Shown here: positions 39,901 through 53,947 of the stretch, one piece after another
How positions within the stretch are numbered: position 1 is the stretch's first letter
Layout of the letters: each line of letters opens with the position of its first letter
Assembly (NCBI GenBank): GCA_035048495.1
Contig: CM068543.1
Coordinates: 29,439,751-29,503,750 of the forward strand
Length of the DNA stretch: 64,000 nucleotides
Reading direction: 5' to 3'
Source of the DNA: Euptelea pleiosperma
Lineage: Eukaryota > Streptophyta > Magnoliopsida > Ranunculales > Eupteleaceae
The notes under the pieces: model-generated
Seen by the model: only the letters and a program-made list of their open reading frames with translations
Database searches by the model: none
Told to the model about the DNA's origin: nothing
Position numbers and translations under genes: made by a program

Positions 39901-42900
39901 CTCACAGCACTGCAGTCCTCACCTAGTAGTAGTAGGAGTAGCATAGAGTCTGTTTTATATTGGCATGCTCGTCTAAGGCATGTTTCGTTTCGGTATCTCG
40001 AACTTTTATTTCCAGCTTTATTTGCTTCAGTTTTGTTATCTGACTTGCATTGCGAGACATGTGAACTTTCAAAACACTGTCGATCTATTTATCCTTCAAG
40101 AGGGAATCGAACATTTATTTCTTTTGATCTTATGCATTCTGATGTATGGGGTCCTTCCCCTGTGGTTTCAATTTTTGGCTTCCGCTATTTTGTTATTTTT
40201 GTTGATGATCATACTAGATGCACCTGGGTTTATCCTATGAAAACCAAAGATGAGGTTCATTCCATTTTTATGAGTTTTCATAAGATGATCTTAACTCAAT
40301 TTGGTGCCTCCATTAAGGTCCTTCGTTCTGACCAGGGTAGAAAATATATGTATGGGGGACTCCAACAGTATTTTTTAGACCATGGGATTTGTCATCAAAA
40401 TTCTTGCAGCTACACCCCTCAACAAAATGGTGTAGCTGAAAGAAAGATGTGTCATCTAACTGAGGTAACTCGATCTCTTCTGATTGGCTCCAAAGTCCCC
40501 AAATCCTATTGGTCTGATGCTGTTTTGACTGCCGCTTATTTGACTAACAGAATGCCCTCCCGTGTTCTCAACTTCAAGTCTCCACTACAAGTCCTTACTC
40601 CCAATACATCCCTCTTCGCGGTCTCTCCTCACATCTTTGGGTGTGTATGCTATGTGCATATTCTCGGTCCTCATCGTACCAAGCTCGATCCTAAGGCACT
40701 TAAATGTGTCTTTCTGGGTTACTCTTATTCCCATAAAGGGTATAAGTGTTACCATCCCTCCACAGGAAAGAAATTCATTTCTATAGATGTCACATTTCGT
40801 GAGGATCTCCCTTTTTTCTCCGTCTCTCTTCAGAGGGAGAGTAGTAGTGAAGAAAGGTGTGATGTTCCTCTTCTTGCTATAATACTCTCTTCTCCCTCTC
40901 TTGAGTTTGAGAGGCCTCAGACTACTCCACCTGCTACTGTGATTGATAGTGCCCTTGGTACTCAGAAGGAGCTCCGAGTCTATCACAGAAGGGAGAAAGT
41001 CACAGCTGATCCAGCACCAGTGGTACCGTCCTCGGATCAAGGTAATCATTCTCCCTCTATACCTGTCATTTTTCCTTCTACTGATGTTTCTGATCTTCCC
41101 ATTGCTTTACGAAAAGGAGTCAAAAGTTGCACTCAGCATCCTTTGAGACATTTTGTCTCCTATGATGCTTCGTCTCCCTCCTATAAAGCCTTTGTCACAT
41201 CCCTTTACATCATTCCTATTCCTTCTTCTGTGGCAGAAGGTTTGGCTCAACCAAGGTGGAAAGCTGCTATAATAGAGGAAATGAGAGCTCTTGACAAGAA
41301 TGGGACATGGGAACTTGTTAATTTGCCAAGAGGCAAAAAACCTGTGGGTTGCAGATGGGTGTTCACAGTCAAATACCAGGCAGACGGGTCAGTTGAGAAA
41401 TACAAGGCAAGATTAGTAGCCAAGGGGTACACTTAGGTCTTTGGGATTGACTATGTGGATACCTTTGCTCCAATGGCCAAAATGAACTCCAGCAGGGTGT
41501 TGTTGTCCCTGGCAGCAAATCAAATGTGGCATCTGCATCAGCTGGATGTGAAGAATGCATTCCTTCATGGCGACCTACATGAAGAAGTCTACATGGTGCC
41601 CCCTCCTAGATTCACTCCACCAGGAAATAGTAGCAAGGTGTGTCGACTGAAGAAAGCCCTCTATGGGCTAAAGCAATCTCCACGAGCATGGTTTGAGAGG
41701 TTCACCCTAGCTGTGAAGAAGCTGGGTTACACTCAGAGTCAAGCAAATCACACCCTGTTTGTGAAGCATCAAGGGAAGCATACCACTGCTCTCATTGTTT
41801 ATGTTGATGACATCATTCTCACAGGGAATGATGCAGAAGAGGTGGCTACACTGAAGTGTCAGTTAGCAGCGGAGTTTGAAACCAAGGATCTCGGATCTCT
41901 CAAGTACTTCCTAGGTATCAAAGTTGCAAGATCCAGTCGGGGGATCTTCATCTCTCAGAGGAAGTATGTCTTAGATCTATTTAAGGACTCAGGCAAGTTA
42001 GGTACCAAGCTAGTGGAAACTCCTATAGAACAAAACCACCAATTGGCCGATGTCAGTAGTGAATTCCTACAGGATGTAGGGAGCTTTCAGAGATTAGTTG
42101 GGAGACTGATTTATCTCTCTTTGACTAGACTAGATATTGCCTATGCAGTGAGTGTGATCAGTCAGTATATGCACTCACCTAGAAGTGTTCATCTAGAGGC
42201 CGCACATCGGATCTTAAGGTATCTCAAGTCAGCTCCTGGTAGAGGTCTTTTTTAGAAGAATGGCCACATGCGTATAGAGGCGTATACGAATGCAGACTGG
42301 GCAGGTGCCAAAGATGATCGGCGATCTACTTCAGGGTATTGCACCCTTGTTGGGGGCAATCTGGTCACTTGGAGGAGCAAGAAACAACCCGTTGTTACTA
42401 GATCTAGTTCTGAAGCCGAATTCAGGGCAATGGCTCATGGCCTATGTGAGATACTCTGGTTAAAGGTGTTCGTTGCTGAACTTGGCTTCCCAGTTTCAGG
42501 GTCTGTGAGCTTATACTGTGACAACAAGGCTGCCATCAGCATTGCTCATAATCCTGTTCAGCATGATCGCGCCGAGCACATTGAAGTGGACCGCCACTTC
42601 ATTAGAGAGAAGATTGTCTCTGGGGTAGTATGCACTCCTTTTGTGAAGACTGATGAAAAAGTTGCGGATATTTTCACTAAGGACGTACCCAATTGACAAC
42701 TACGCAAGTGTTTGTGCAAGTTGGGCATGAAAGATATTTATGCACCAACTTGAGGGGGAATGTTATCATATACGTATTTACGTATTTCCATGTATGAGGG
42801 GTATATCTGTAAATACTTCCTTAGAGGGGTATACTTGTCTTTTGTAGTTGGGTTTTATATAAATAAGATTTATGGAGTCATTGTGACTTAATCACATGAC

Positions 42901-45900
42901 ATCATTTCTTCTCTCTGCTCTATCTCTTCTTCCTTCTCTACTGTGAAACCCTAAACCTAAACCTTACACTAATTCTCCAATTCAACTATCCTCACCATGG
43001 AGAGATCATCCACACCAAAAATCAGCAATTTCTAAAATTGCTAACCCCATCAAATATGTACTTCAATTTAACGGTGAAAATGGACGGTCCAAAATCTTTC
43101 AACTTGCAAACCATTTTTCATAAGGTTACAAATGTCGGAATGTGAGTTTTTATGAAGTTGATATCTGTGTTGAGAAGAATATCCTCACCAAAAATCAGCC
43201 CTTAACTCATCTATATGTAAGCCCCACGTCCATTAGTCATTATATTAGTCACTCACACACACACACACACACGCACGGATATATATATATTATCCAAAAT
43301 AATGGATTCAGTATTTCATGAGCAATAGTATCTCACTAATATCCCCCATTCCAGGGAAAGCATGCGACTGAAGCCATTGCAAAGGCTATATTGAGGATTT
43401 GACAAAAGATTCCGAACAAAGCAAGAAAGATGTTTTTCCTTTATTTACTTCTATGTTGTTCCGAGTGCTGGAATTATGTGGGTGATACGAAATTATACTT
43501 TTGGGACACTCTTGGGTTTCTGGAAGAACTTTATGGTTCTTTTCCTGTTGAAAGTTTGTAGATCAAGAAACATCACTGAGTAAGGCGGAGAACAATTTTT
43601 GGAGGGTCTTTTATCAGAATGTCGAAGAGCATCCAGGATCTGAGGTTAACAATGGTTATTAGAATCCACAACAGTCATATCTGGTCAAAGCGAGAAAAAA
43701 ATAAAAACAAGTCCGTGATAGCAAGAGGCAATGTTTCTGAAATTAATGTTCAGCGTGACAGCTAATCAGTTCTTCCCATGATGCACAGGCACCCATGTAC
43801 ATCTCAGCAGAAACTACTGAGATGAAATTCAGCTTAAGAGGGGCTACTAACATTTCCTATCATGCCTACAATACCCACAACTCCATTTCTTAGGATGTTC
43901 GATCCTTACTATACAATTGTAACGAGCTTAACACATGCAAACTACAAATTCAAGGGCATACAAAGTTGGATTTGAATAACAAACAACTGGCATCAGCTCT
44001 AATAAAAAGGCCTTCCACTGTTATAATTTACCACTCTGTTTTAGTCAGTGCATTTGAATTCATAAAGCGAAATGGCCCTTTCATCATTAGGCCAAAAAAA
44101 TAGAGCAGGATTATAGAGTAAAAATAGTCACCTAGAAGACGAGTCTAAATATATCAGCAACTAGTAATAGCATAGCATTGAGGCACTTTAGAAAGAAGAT
44201 TAATAGCCAAGTAACATGCAGTCTAGATCTTATAAGCAAGCAAATTACAAAAGCTATAAAAAGAAGCTGAGAAGAGCAATGCTTACCTAAGGTAACAACA
44301 TCCATCTCTCTCTTTTGCCAGGCCAAAACTAACAAACATAGCCTGTGCAACTGTTAGATAAGTAAACCAGTCTAAAGCAAATAATGGATCTCCAAGTTTT
44401 ATTATTTAAAAGATGTTAACTACCTTGGCATGACCAATATGTAGGTACCCATTTGGTTCAGGTGGGAAGCGACTGAAGACTCTACCTCCTGTTGCTTTCA
44501 AATGCATTTCAAGCATTTCCTTTGTATTGCAAACTCTCAATACAGGACCATTGCTAAAAAATATTTCGGTATGCACCTGATAATCCATAAAACAGGTATA
44601 ATCCATCTTTATTGAATTCTTAATGAGTGGCATAATAACCAAAGAAAAATTTTCCTCTTCAATTTTTCATTCAAGAATATGAAAAGCAGGAAACAAAACA
44701 TCATGCATTCAGCTCAAGTCAAACAAGAATGGAAGCTAGGAATAACGTACTATCAGGGTAAGTTTCAGAAATCAGAAGTATGTTAACTTGCATGCTGAAA
44801 CGGAAAATAATTTGTATAAATATGACATGGTTTTAATAGTGTGGTATAGAGAACTTTAAAGCAATGGGTAAGAACAGATTGGATCAAAAACAAAATATGC
44901 CACCAAAGATAAGAAGCATACAATTTTCAAGCATTATTGTTGTAAAATGGCCACGTCTTTTACACCAGAAGCAAAGAACATAAAAGTTTCTAGAACTCAC
45001 GAGGTCACTGAACAACTATATAACAAAGACATGGACACATGTGTAAGTGTCCAACACTTATAGAAAGTATCAGAGACACTGACCCCCCACAAACCCAGCC
45101 GATATGTCCATACAGTGTATTCCATATGTTGAGAGATACATATTCAAAATACTTTAGGTAAAATTGAGTACGCAATATAGAAAGAACGTATTTAGATAAG
45201 CAGATGAACATTTAAATCTTTATAAAGATAGAATGTATTCAGATAATCTGATGAACATTTAAATTTTATAAACAATATTTAAATATTACATGGAAAATTT
45301 TGAATGAATTATGGACTGTTCGAAAAGTGTGCTGGCATGTGTCCGACACATCGGTACAAAATGGTATCTGAAACAGCAAGTTCTTAGACAATGGAGTGTC
45401 CTTGTTACTATGCTGAACAGTAAAAGCTATAGTAGACAAATCTTAGCATCAAATACCTTTAAATTTTCCTCCGGTTGAGGGAATATTGTAAAAGGATTAA
45501 GTTCTTCTTCAGAGGGTGGCATTGAAGGAGTATGTACAGCAATGACTTGATCCTACAAAAGTGTAAAGAAAAGCAAAAACAAGTAAAGAAAAAGGTTGGC
45601 TCGGGATCTCAAAAGCAAATCCACAATTTCTGTTGCAGTGAAGCTTGCAGGAATAAACACACTCCTACCTCTACTTTAACAGGCTTCTCCTTCTTCCGCC
45701 TTGAAGGTTTTTCATCATCTGCTGTAGTTCTCTCACCAAGCAATCCATATAATTTCTCATCTATTACTTGCTGTAACAGAAAAGAAAGCATAGCACGCAA
45801 AAGAATCAAGTAGAATGAGGGAAAAAAACCGCACTATAATACTATTTAATAAGCTATATCAATTATGTCATGAGTAATGAATTAGAAACCATCACCTTGA

Positions 45901-48900
45901 CACTCTTTGGATCAGCCCATGGATGTATATTTCGAACTTTCGCAAACAGTTCGCCAACTAAAGAAAGATGACATGAACTGAGTGTCAGATTTCGAGGTGT
46001 CATCTTGAAAGAAGGGGCACGGAATGAAAATCAGCTTCAAAGAAACAACTTTTGGTACTCTTCTTCTTCCTATTTTATTTTCTTATTTATCTTTTGTAAA
46101 TCAACCAACATTCTTCACAATCAATGCCTACCATACCTTTAACCTAGCCAAACCAGCCACCATACTTATATTTCTTTCTGGTCTACCCAAAACTCTAAAC
46201 CTGTCCTGAACTCCAGCAAACTAACCAACCCTTCAATCAAATTATAATCATTGTCCAAACCTCACAGTAAGCTGGTTTCCAGATTGATCAGAACCATTTG
46301 AGCCTACACACCTCTGGTAGGGTTGCTAGACCAAAACTAAGTTAAGCACCTAGCTGTCCTCCATTAGACAGCAATGGACATAGCCGTTTGAGCCTACACA
46401 CCTCTTGGATTGGATATAGCCTTAATGTCACATCTTTTGGACAATCCTAACCATCAATACTGAATTTCTACAAATTGATTTTGGATGTTGTCTAGTATCC
46501 TTTGAACATCCAAAAGAAGTTTCTTGATTGAATAGCTAAAATTGTCCACAACAGTGTGAATTTTGGATACATATATATAGGTAAATCAACACAAAGTGTT
46601 ATCTCAACAATCAAGAACTACCGTAACCAGAAAAAGTGAACACGTGGCTGATGACTTAATGGATCCCACCTCCAATCATCACCAATGATCTCTTAGATAT
46701 GATATAAATATTCCTTTGCAAGGTCCAAAAAACAAAATAGAAGATTACATAGATGGTCCAGAATAAAATGACTGTATTTGTTGTTAATCAAGTCGACTCT
46801 TCTATAGAAAAACATATTGATGATATAATTTATATGGCACTGGATAGCATAGTATTAAAAATAGCCAAGCATTTTGGAAAATGTTGTCGAACTTTGCTAA
46901 TTTACAAAGTAGAGCGAAGTTTAACACTTCTATCCCCATTCTTTTCACATTTCCATGCTTCTGAAAGATATCTAGGTGAAAAACAACCACTAGATAAAGG
47001 GTTTTCAGGTCAAAACAATTTGTAGGGGTTGAAATCAAAGGCTCTCCTAGTTGCATATTTTGAAATTGTTCTTTAGTAAAAACTCATTTTCTCTCTGATT
47101 CCATGTTTCTTTCATACATTTTAGGTACATTAATACTGAAGTGTATAAATGCACCATATCTCCAAGTTCTCTAAGTTTTATCTGAAATTAAACTTCCTTG
47201 AATTAATTTATATTTCAACTGAGCGATGCTTAGGGCTAAGTCGAAGTTTAGTACCTTACTGGATAGTTCAGAATCTTCAGATTGATGATCCATAGCCTAT
47301 CAGCTATTCAATATGACGGAGTCAGCAATCTAATCGTCCCAAAGATCCTATATATGGGCTCATTGACAATTAGACTTTATATTGAATGGTGAGACTTTAG
47401 TGGTGCAAATCCCGCACATGGCCGCATGGTCATTTATCTATACCTCTTAAACTCATTTTCTGGACAATCCTAACCAACAAAATAATGAATTTCTACAAAA
47501 TTGATTTTGGACTGTTGTCTGAGTATCTTTTGAAAAAGAAGTTTCTTGATTGAACTGTTAAAATTGTCAAAATGGGGTAAATTTGGGGCTGTGATCAATC
47601 CAAGGGTAGGCCAAATACTTTCATGATCTAGATCAATGAGCAGACACAATTATGTATCATTGTTCATACACAGCAAGGTACAAAAAATGATAATGTGGAA
47701 GTGATTAAGTCTAGTTCAGTTTCCCCTCACTTGGATAGATAGAGAGATATTAAAGAAAATCTATTTAACAAGGACACGGACACGTGTTCAGTGTCCGACA
47801 CAGATACGAGGTTTCCAACATGGCAACATAAAAAAATTTGATACACGGACATGTCCGGACATAAATATAAACCAACATTTTTTTAAAAAAATTAGGTTCA
47901 AATTGTAAATAAAAAAAATTATAAGCAGAAAATAGTTACTAATTATTCTTTTTTTTTATTGGTGATTTCTAGCCATTGGATTATTTTTATGGGGTGATTT
48001 CTAGGCATTGGATTTGAGATTTAATGGGGTGATAAATCAACAGCTAGAAATCACCACGCAAAGCTGGTATTTGGTGTGTAGGTCCACAATAGGTGAGCCC
48101 GAAATAGTGCTCCACATGGCATTTTGGAAGAGGAGAGGGGGCATCAAACTGGATTAAGTTCAATACATACTTCCAAAGGGATAATCGATGTAACTTGCCA
48201 CTGTTCGTACCAAAGAATGTAACTTACAGCTGTCACAGATAAAGCTGAATCATTCCTTATTAAATGCGACATCAGTGTGGTTGGTAAGGAAAATGATATA
48301 ATGGTCCTGATGTATCGCCTTCCCTTGATCCAGACTGTTGCTGTTCGTAGAGATTACCATCAGCGGTTTAGACCTAGGGACAACGTCCACCAGGGATGGT
48401 GGTAATACAGCCCAAAAAATTGTAAAAGAGAAGGATTTGCACAAGAAGTCAGCTTGATCGGTAATTTGGGCCATTGGATTAGAGTAATTTTAAATATTTA
48501 TCCATGTATCTGACCCATGGTGAAAAATGTTTTTCGTCCAATGGCTAAGAACTACCAATCAGGCTGATTTTTGGTATGTAGATCACCAAGGGATGAGCCA
48601 CAAACATTCATGGGTTAGCGGGCCCGAAGATTGTACCACAGTAATTCTTACCTTGGCTTGTGGGCTCATTTAAATTCAGTGGCCGCCAGGACGTCAGTCT
48701 TCATTAAAAAAGGTGCCCACATCTCAAAGTTAGATATGTTGGGTATCTGAACTGTACATATGAGAAATCAGTAGGCTAAAAGAAATCTTTTGAGTTGTCA
48801 CGCTCAGATCTAAAGCCTTATACACGAATCTTGATACAATAACATGAGAAGCTGAGTGGAAAAGGCTCAAAAGGATGAAGAGCAAGTTAAACAATGGAAA

Positions 48901-51900
48901 ATGGATGAGCATGTGGGCTGGCAGAAAACGAAGATGAGCAAGGGGGACAACATAATCTCTAAGTCGAGTGATTTTCATTGCAGAAGGGTTTGTGATGGTT
49001 GGAAGAATTCCTTATAACACTGAGTTACCCGAAACGCTGATTAGTTTTTCTACAGATTACAAGAGCATGCTTTAAGATGGGATTGATAATCCCTTTCGTT
49101 TGTAATGGATTGAAGTTCCAACATGTTTTTTTTCTGATGAACAAGATCCAACATGTTTGAATGGCTCAAAGGTGTGAGTTTTCTTATTTGTTTTATGTGT
49201 ATCTTTCTCACAACTTGTTAAAGAGGTAACATGAAGTGTTAGCTTTTAGCCTTTTATAAATAAAAATATTGAAATCTATTTTGAAAAAGTTGCAGAGTAC
49301 TTAAAAAATATATTTACAAAAAAATGAGATGACAGAAATCACTAAAATAATTTTTTTTAATTTCTATTCCCGTGTCGACACATGTTAACATGGCCAAAAA
49401 CCCTAAAAAAGCCGTGTTGTTATTACATAGAAGAAAAGGTTACACCACTTCCACAGCATGTCATGTGAAGCCTACAACAAAAATTGTAACTAACTTCTCG
49501 ACATGCATGTAGGTTAACTTGTCCTATATAGTAACTTTTGTGATATAGGACATCCAACAGCTGTCAATAAATAAGAACAGCTTTCATTGTGAACCTAAGG
49601 TACACTAACAGATTTTTTTTTTTTCTGATAAATCACTGTAACAGATAATGAAGTAAACCAACTAAGAAATTTTTACGCATTTGATTCCTCGATCTCTTTC
49701 ATTCATCTCAAACACAAAACCCTGGCCCTATGCAGATATGTCCATCAAGAGGAGCAATAAGTAGTTGCATGGATGCCTGAATGTTTCAACCATGGTTCAA
49801 AGTCTTGTTCCGTCTCAGCCAAGACGCCTCATTCCAGTAAGGTATTAAGACGATACACCGTAGCGTGTATCATCTTGTAATGGAACCCTAATATAAGTAA
49901 TTTTAACCTTGTTTTATAGTATGTCTTTTATAACACATAAAAGATAAACAACATCTTTTTAGCTTAATAAAGCATTAAAATCACTTAATGTAATATGAAC
50001 CGCTTAATGTAATATGTATTGGAGAGCTAATTCAGTCAAAAAGTCTTTTAGTATTTTTAGAAAATCTCAGCCTTAGTCAGATCAAGGGAGTCTATGAATA
50101 CAAGCATATGGCATCAAGTATATTCAACGGTAAATAATGATGTGAATAGTGTTTTTCTCTTGGTTTTCTATCTTCGCAACTTTTTCTAGGGTTGGAATCC
50201 ATCTTCCTTGTGATTAATTTGTTGGATTTTCTGCTACAATTCCCTTATTGTAGAATACTACCGAAAGTCCTGTTTTTTGCTTCTCAAAGCTACTTACGAT
50301 TATGTCACGAATAAATTGGATATAATTAAAATATACCCACACACAAACAATGCGTGCACACACAGACATATATGCATGCTTTTATGTACTCAAAAAGGAG
50401 AAATTTTCTGAAAGCAAAAGGTAGAAACAAAAGAAGCCCTTCCAAGGGAACATTACAAAACAGTGAAATCAGCTCAACTATCGACTAAATATTTTCCCTC
50501 TCTACGGATGTGAATACACAAGCAACTGTAAAATTGGACAACACAAAGTCTATTTCCTTGAAGAGGAAAATATGTAAGTAACATGAGCAGCGACAACATA
50601 ACTAGAATGTATGCCAGAGTATGACATGAATGAGGAAAACAATAAAAAGAAGGGAAGTTAATAATTTCAAAATAATTGCAGCGAAATAGACAAACCATTT
50701 GTTCGATATCGTTGCTCCAGGATGGCATCCTTGTTCTCTTCCAAAACCTTAGAAACTGTGAGTTCAATTTCTTTAGTGGAAACATCTACTCCTGCTTGCA
50801 AGTGAAAGGGAGTTAACTCTAAAAAGAAAATCAAATGAAGATTCCAAAAAAAGAACTTGATATTTCCGGAATGATTCATAGACTGAATGACCGTCAGAGA
50901 AATACAATATATCAAGAAATTTTCAAATAGTAGATTACATAACATGGATTTTTAACATGCAATGGGCATTAACGTAGGTGTCATGGGCAAGTATATTTAA
51001 TTTTCCTGCTATATCTAGTCGTCTAAGTACATTTCGGGTAAATGACCAATCTACTAGGATTAAAATTTGGAAAAACTTATTCTTTCAATTGGAGCGGATC
51101 AAAGTCACATTCAAGGTCTTCTTCCAATTTCAACCAAAACATAATTTCTTGTTTTTGTTTGATAGAAATAGGATCACAAGTTGTAAATGATCGAGTATAC
51201 GGATCCTATGATACAAATATACAATTTCACCAGATTTGCATGCACAATCATGGTTCTTTTGAGTGAAAATTCTGAAAATCAGAGCAAATCCAATTTTTAA
51301 AACTTTCAACATGGGCATGAATGAATGAATTATATGTTGAATATCTTTGCCCCATCTACAACTTGGTTGGTACCTTTTTTTCCATAAAAAATATTGTTCT
51401 TTTCAAAAATTACTTTAAAAACATTTAAAAAGTTGCAAACATTATAACTGAAGACAGGACTTGTAAATTATACATAACTCATTACCAGAAATCAACTATG
51501 ATTGATTAGCTATGTATTTATAGTCAGTTTTTTAATTACTAAATATTTAAAATAATTTTTAATAGAAAAATATCAAAAAACTCAAAAAAAATTTGAATAC
51601 ATTAGGAAACCCCTAGTGCATCAAGTGCATGAATTTATGATGTAAAATAAGCATGATATACATTTAATTAATCTTTTGTGCTATAATTAGTTGAAAATAT
51701 TAGTACTTTATTAATTATAATTTGAAAAAAAATAAAAAAAAAAAATGTATTAAGATGCATGAACATGGTTGTTAATTAGTGACGCAGGACAGGAGAACCA
51801 CCCTACAATTTGAGAAACGACCTTCGGCTTCGTACCAAGATAGAGTGTGGTTTCGCACCACGATAGAGTTCCTCAAAGAGAAAATCAATATGAAAATTCA

Positions 51901-53897
51901 TTAATCAAGTCATCCCTAAAATCAAAGCTTAGATCCCTATTTATAGAACCATCTAACCTGACTTTCCTAATTCAAATCAAACTTAAAATAAGAAATTCCT
52001 AATACACGTCAATTACTGCAATCAATAATAAAAGCCTAATTAGAAACAAAATCTAACTTTAATTGGAAATATCCTAATTAAACTAAAAAATAAATAAAGA
52101 AAATCTTCATGGGGTCCACTTGCTTGACCACGCACATGACTTACATACCATAGCCTCCACCACATTCTCGTCATGGGTATTCTCGGCATGCACATTTTCT
52201 AATGCCTCAAGTTTAAAAGAAGGTATGAAACTGGGAGACCCATTTCTTTCCTCGGTCAGTTCCACGTTTTTGTCATCTACGTCAAAGAGATGGTCATCAT
52301 CGGAGAGAGGTGGGAAAGTTGACAGTGGTGGCGGCGATGATCTAAAACGATTGCGGCAAATTGGAACTCCGACGATATAGACCTTCTTCTTGTTAAAATC
52401 TTCGATGGCCTTCTTATGGGTATCAATCGACTCCTCCAGCATGCGCTCCATACACTTTATCTGGTCGTTTAATTTAGGTAACGCGATTGCCAAAGATTGC
52501 CAACCAATCTAAGACATCCTCCTGAAACACGATCAGGGATTTTTTTTTTTTTTTGATAAGTATAAGCTTTATTGAGAGTAAAGAAGAAACTTACAAACTC
52601 CGAGGCAAACAGAGGTCGAGGTGACCTACTGAGCCAAGGGGGACCTAAAAAACAAACAAAGGGCCCCAGACACAAAAGGGGAGCCAAAGGCCTCGGTCCC
52701 TAGAGCATACTAGGTCCAAGCGAAATACAAAATACTCGAAAAATTAACCCCCTACATTCCGTGAAAGCCCTGGTCAATAGAAACAGTAGCCCCTTAATAT
52801 TCAAAATGATCGTTGTCGTATCTTTACTTTTCCCCTCAAACACTCTTAGGTTCCTTTCCTTCCACAAGCCCCATATGATGGCAAAAAGTAACATCCTCCA
52901 AATAATGTTACTCTAATACTAAATTTGACGCGGGACAGGAGAATCGCCCTACGATTTGAGAAATGACCATCGGCTTCACACCGAAATAGCTTGGCTTCGC
53001 ACCAAGATAAAGTGTAGTTTCACACCACGAAAGAGTTCCTCAAAGAGAAAATCAATATGAAAATTCATTAATCAAGTCATCCCTAAAATCAAAGCTTACA
53101 TCCCTATTTATTGAACCGTCTAACCTGACTTTCCTAATTCAAATCAAACTTAAAATAAGAAATTCCTAACACACATCAACTACTGGAATCAATAATAAAA
53201 GCCTAATTGGAAACAAAATCTAACTTTAATTGGAAAGATCCTAATTAAACTAAAAAATAAAAGCAAATCTTCATGGGCACTTGCTTGAACGGGCACAGAT
53301 TCGGTGTAACGGACCATTATAGTAGAATGCTCCCGCATCAATTAGTCTGTATCATTTTAAGAATGTATATACTTTGGTTTTCTTTAGGGTCTTGTCAAAA
53401 TAGAATGATGGGGCTGAAGGTCTATGTGGTTGTGACCTTTTCATGTGTTATATACTATTCTATTTTGATATAATGTAAGCATTGTGATAGGATTTAATAG
53501 TTATAATCATTTCCATATGTAATTATAACTGATCTTAGCTATTAGGCTCTCAGATTTCTACAATTATAACAGAAGGCCATGGACTTTCATTTCCACACTA
53601 TATAAGTGTGTTTTTATGCTTGTTTTATCATTTCCTAAAGTTTCAAATTTGCACACTATTTTCATCATTTTCCACCTTATTTCCCTCACTTCCACAATAA
53701 ATATATTATTTGCCACTGGGCTGAAAATTTCCATTCCCAAGTTGACCAAAATTTACCTCGATGTATTTTAAATTAAATAACTAAGTTCCATATATCGGTT
53801 CCGATTTGTAGTTTTTATTGAAGGAGAGCCAGCTCCTCTCTTTCATCAAAATCTCATTCACTACTATTGGAAGGGAGGGAAGGAGAGGAGAGGGGAG

Positions 53898-53947
<50 letters not shown>

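Larger units (their letters stand above)
37458..42987 (+). mobile_element. Ty1/copia LTR retrotransposon (5.5 kb)
   Basis: It has two 227-bp LTRs, a primer-binding site, gag, protease, integrase, RT, RNase H and a polypurine tract. The domain order (integrase before RT) is Ty1/copia. The 5-bp duplication ATCCT flanks it (37453-37457 and 42988-42992). It lies opposite to GlnRS. Two TAG codons in pol and several frameshifts in gag make it non-autonomous now. Confidence 0.95.
37350..43253. mobile_element. MITE family M copy split by a copia element
   Basis: The left part (37350-37457) has GTGGGATAAAG, CCACATGCAGATGAGC and GGGCTGATTTTTGGTGATGATG. The right part (42993-43253) has CACCATGGAGAGATCATC and then CACCAAAAATCAGCCCTTAACTCATC. 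Joined, they give about 365 bp, collinear with the 386-bp copy at 20238-20623. The outer right terminus is degraded into a (CA)n tract. Confidence 0.8.
30395..44286 (-). other. GlnRS intron 10 (13,892 bp)
   Basis: Borders are set by exon 10 (donor AG|GTAAGC) and exon 11 (acceptor CTAG|GT). The split Arg codon joins in frame. About 12.5 kb of it is accounted for by a LINE and a MITE that carries a copia element. The remainder (30395-30571, 37195-37349, 43254-44286) is AT-rich intron sequence with (CA)n(TA)n repeats. Confidence 0.9.
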
